Assembly: GCA_033854175.1 (NCBI GenBank)
Contig: JAWOKN010000132.1
Span: 1 to 16,369, forward strand
Source: DATKPE01 sp033854175
Lineage (GTDB): Bacteria; Bacteroidota; Ignavibacteria; UBA10030; SZUA-254
Length of the DNA: 16,369 nt
Reading direction: 5' to 3'
The position numbers and the translations under genes were made by a program. The notes beneath the pieces are model-generated. The model searched no databases. It was not told the DNA's origin and worked only from the letters and a program-made list of their open reading frames with translations. Position 1 is the first letter of the stretch. Every line of letters starts with the position of its first letter. Of this stretch, positions 15,995 through 16,369 are shown one piece after another.

Positions 15995-16369
15995 TCACCG
16001 TTGTTCATACATTGTCCGGTAATAATTCCGATACTCACCGCTGATAATTCGTTTCCACCACGGCTGGTGGTTCAGATACCAATCGAGGGTATCCCTGATC
16101 CCCGTTTCGAACCGGACTGAGGGGCTCCATCCGAGGTCGCGGGAAATCTTTGTCGCATCGATGGCATACCTTCGGTCATGGCCGGGCCTGTCCTTAACGA
16201 ACGAGATCAGTGATTCGGGTTTGCCGAGTTCGCGCAGGATCAGCCGTGCAATATCGATATTTCTCCACTCATTATTCCCGCCTATGACATAGGCCTCACC
16301 CGGCGTACCTTTATGGAAAACCGCGTCAATGGCCGTACAGTGATCATTGACAGAGAGCCAGTCGCGGAC
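15995..16369 (-). CDS. rfbB: dTDP-glucose 4,6-dehydratase, C-terminal part (5' end outside window)
   Basis: This is the last 124 codons of a reading frame that enters at the right edge and stops with TGA at 15997-15995. The visible translation begins VRDWLSVNDHCTAID and continues with the GEAYVIGGNNEWRNIDIA and DRPGHDRRYAIDATKI segments. Those are the C-terminal signatures of the RfbB/RmlB short-chain dehydrogenase family, including the D-RPGHD-RYAID region near the sugar-nucleotide site. The family converts dTDP-glucose to dTDP-4-keto-6-deoxyglucose, the precursor of dTDP-rhamnose and related 6-deoxysugars, in the cytoplasm. The catalytic Tyr-Lys and the Rossmann fold lie outside the window, so activity cannot be judged. 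The gene ends four bases before the preferred start of the export gene, so it probably belongs to the same transcription unit and supplies sugar donor for it. I am confident of the family. Confidence 0.93.
   Translation of the reverse strand, partial: VRDWLSVNDHCTAIDAVFHKGTPGEAYVIGGNNEWRNIDIARLILRELGKPESLISFVKDRPGHDRRYAIDATKISRDLGWSPSVRFETGIRDTLDWYLNHQPWWKRIISGEYRNYYRTMYEQR

Noticed and set aside
1..16369. Mobile elements, CRISPR arrays, tRNA or rRNA genes, toxin-antitoxin or phage-defence genes
   Set aside because: I looked on both strands for transposase-like frames, regularly spaced repeats and RNA gene signatures and saw none; the window is filled by polysaccharide genes.

Overview
The window is a stretch of a surface-polysaccharide (exopolysaccharide, capsule or O-antigen type) biosynthesis and export locus. 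Every credible gene lies on the minus strand, so it reads from right to left. It encodes an outer-membrane export protein (OPX/Wza family), a Wzi-family barrel and a Wzz-type copolymerase, which points to a Gram-negative (diderm) bacterium. The mix of families (Wzi-like protein beside a WbaP-type transferase, multi-SLBB export protein without a lipobox, TuaH-like glycosyltransferase) would suit the Bacteroidota/Ignavibacteria/FCB side of the tree. That placement is only an inference, because there is no rRNA or housekeeping marker here. Base composition looks moderate and even along the window, with no island-like break and no mobile-element gene.

Layout in transcription order. 16369-15995: C-terminal part of dTDP-glucose 4,6-dehydratase (rfbB), supplying dTDP-6-deoxy-sugar precursors. 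15990-14308: SLBB-domain polysaccharide export protein. 14311-13124: Wzz/PCP chain-length protein without a kinase domain. 13096-11555: Wzx-type flippase. 11558-10221: Wzy-type polymerase. 10195-9209: zinc-ribbon SAM methyltransferase. 9209-9066: a possible 47-codon gene. 9069-7606: GT-C membrane glycosyltransferase. 7565-6633: WbbL-like GT2. 6633-5455: TuaH-like GT4. 5414-5283: a possible 43-codon ORF or gene remnant. 5286-4135: membrane-anchored GT2. 4148-2742: WbaP/WcaJ-type initiating phosphoglycosyltransferase. 2742-1042: Wzi-family outer-membrane protein. 1010-291: polyprenol-phosphate-mannose synthase-like GT2. 291-1: start of a second WbbL-like GT2, cut by the window edge.

Together these form nearly a complete Wzx/Wzy-dependent pathway. 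WbaP loads the first sugar phosphate on undecaprenyl phosphate. The cytoplasmic glycosyltransferases extend the repeat unit, probably with rhamnose or another 6-deoxysugar given rfbB and the WbbL-like enzymes. Wzx flips the unit, Wzy polymerises it under Wzz control, OPX exports the chain, and Wzi may help hold it at the surface. The polyprenol-phosphate-sugar synthase and the GT-C enzyme could together add a side sugar on the periplasmic side.

The genes are tightly packed. Many junctions are stop/start overlaps (ATGA, TGATG, TAGTG, GTGA), which implies one long transcription unit with translational coupling. No convincing promoter, rho-independent terminator, tRNA, rRNA, CRISPR array or insertion sequence was seen, and no gene-free stretch exceeds 300 bases. 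The largest gaps are 5287-5454 and 9070-9208, and each holds a small ORF that fits the coupling pattern. These two ORFs are the least expected things in an otherwise recognisable locus. I did not find evidence for a wholly new system.
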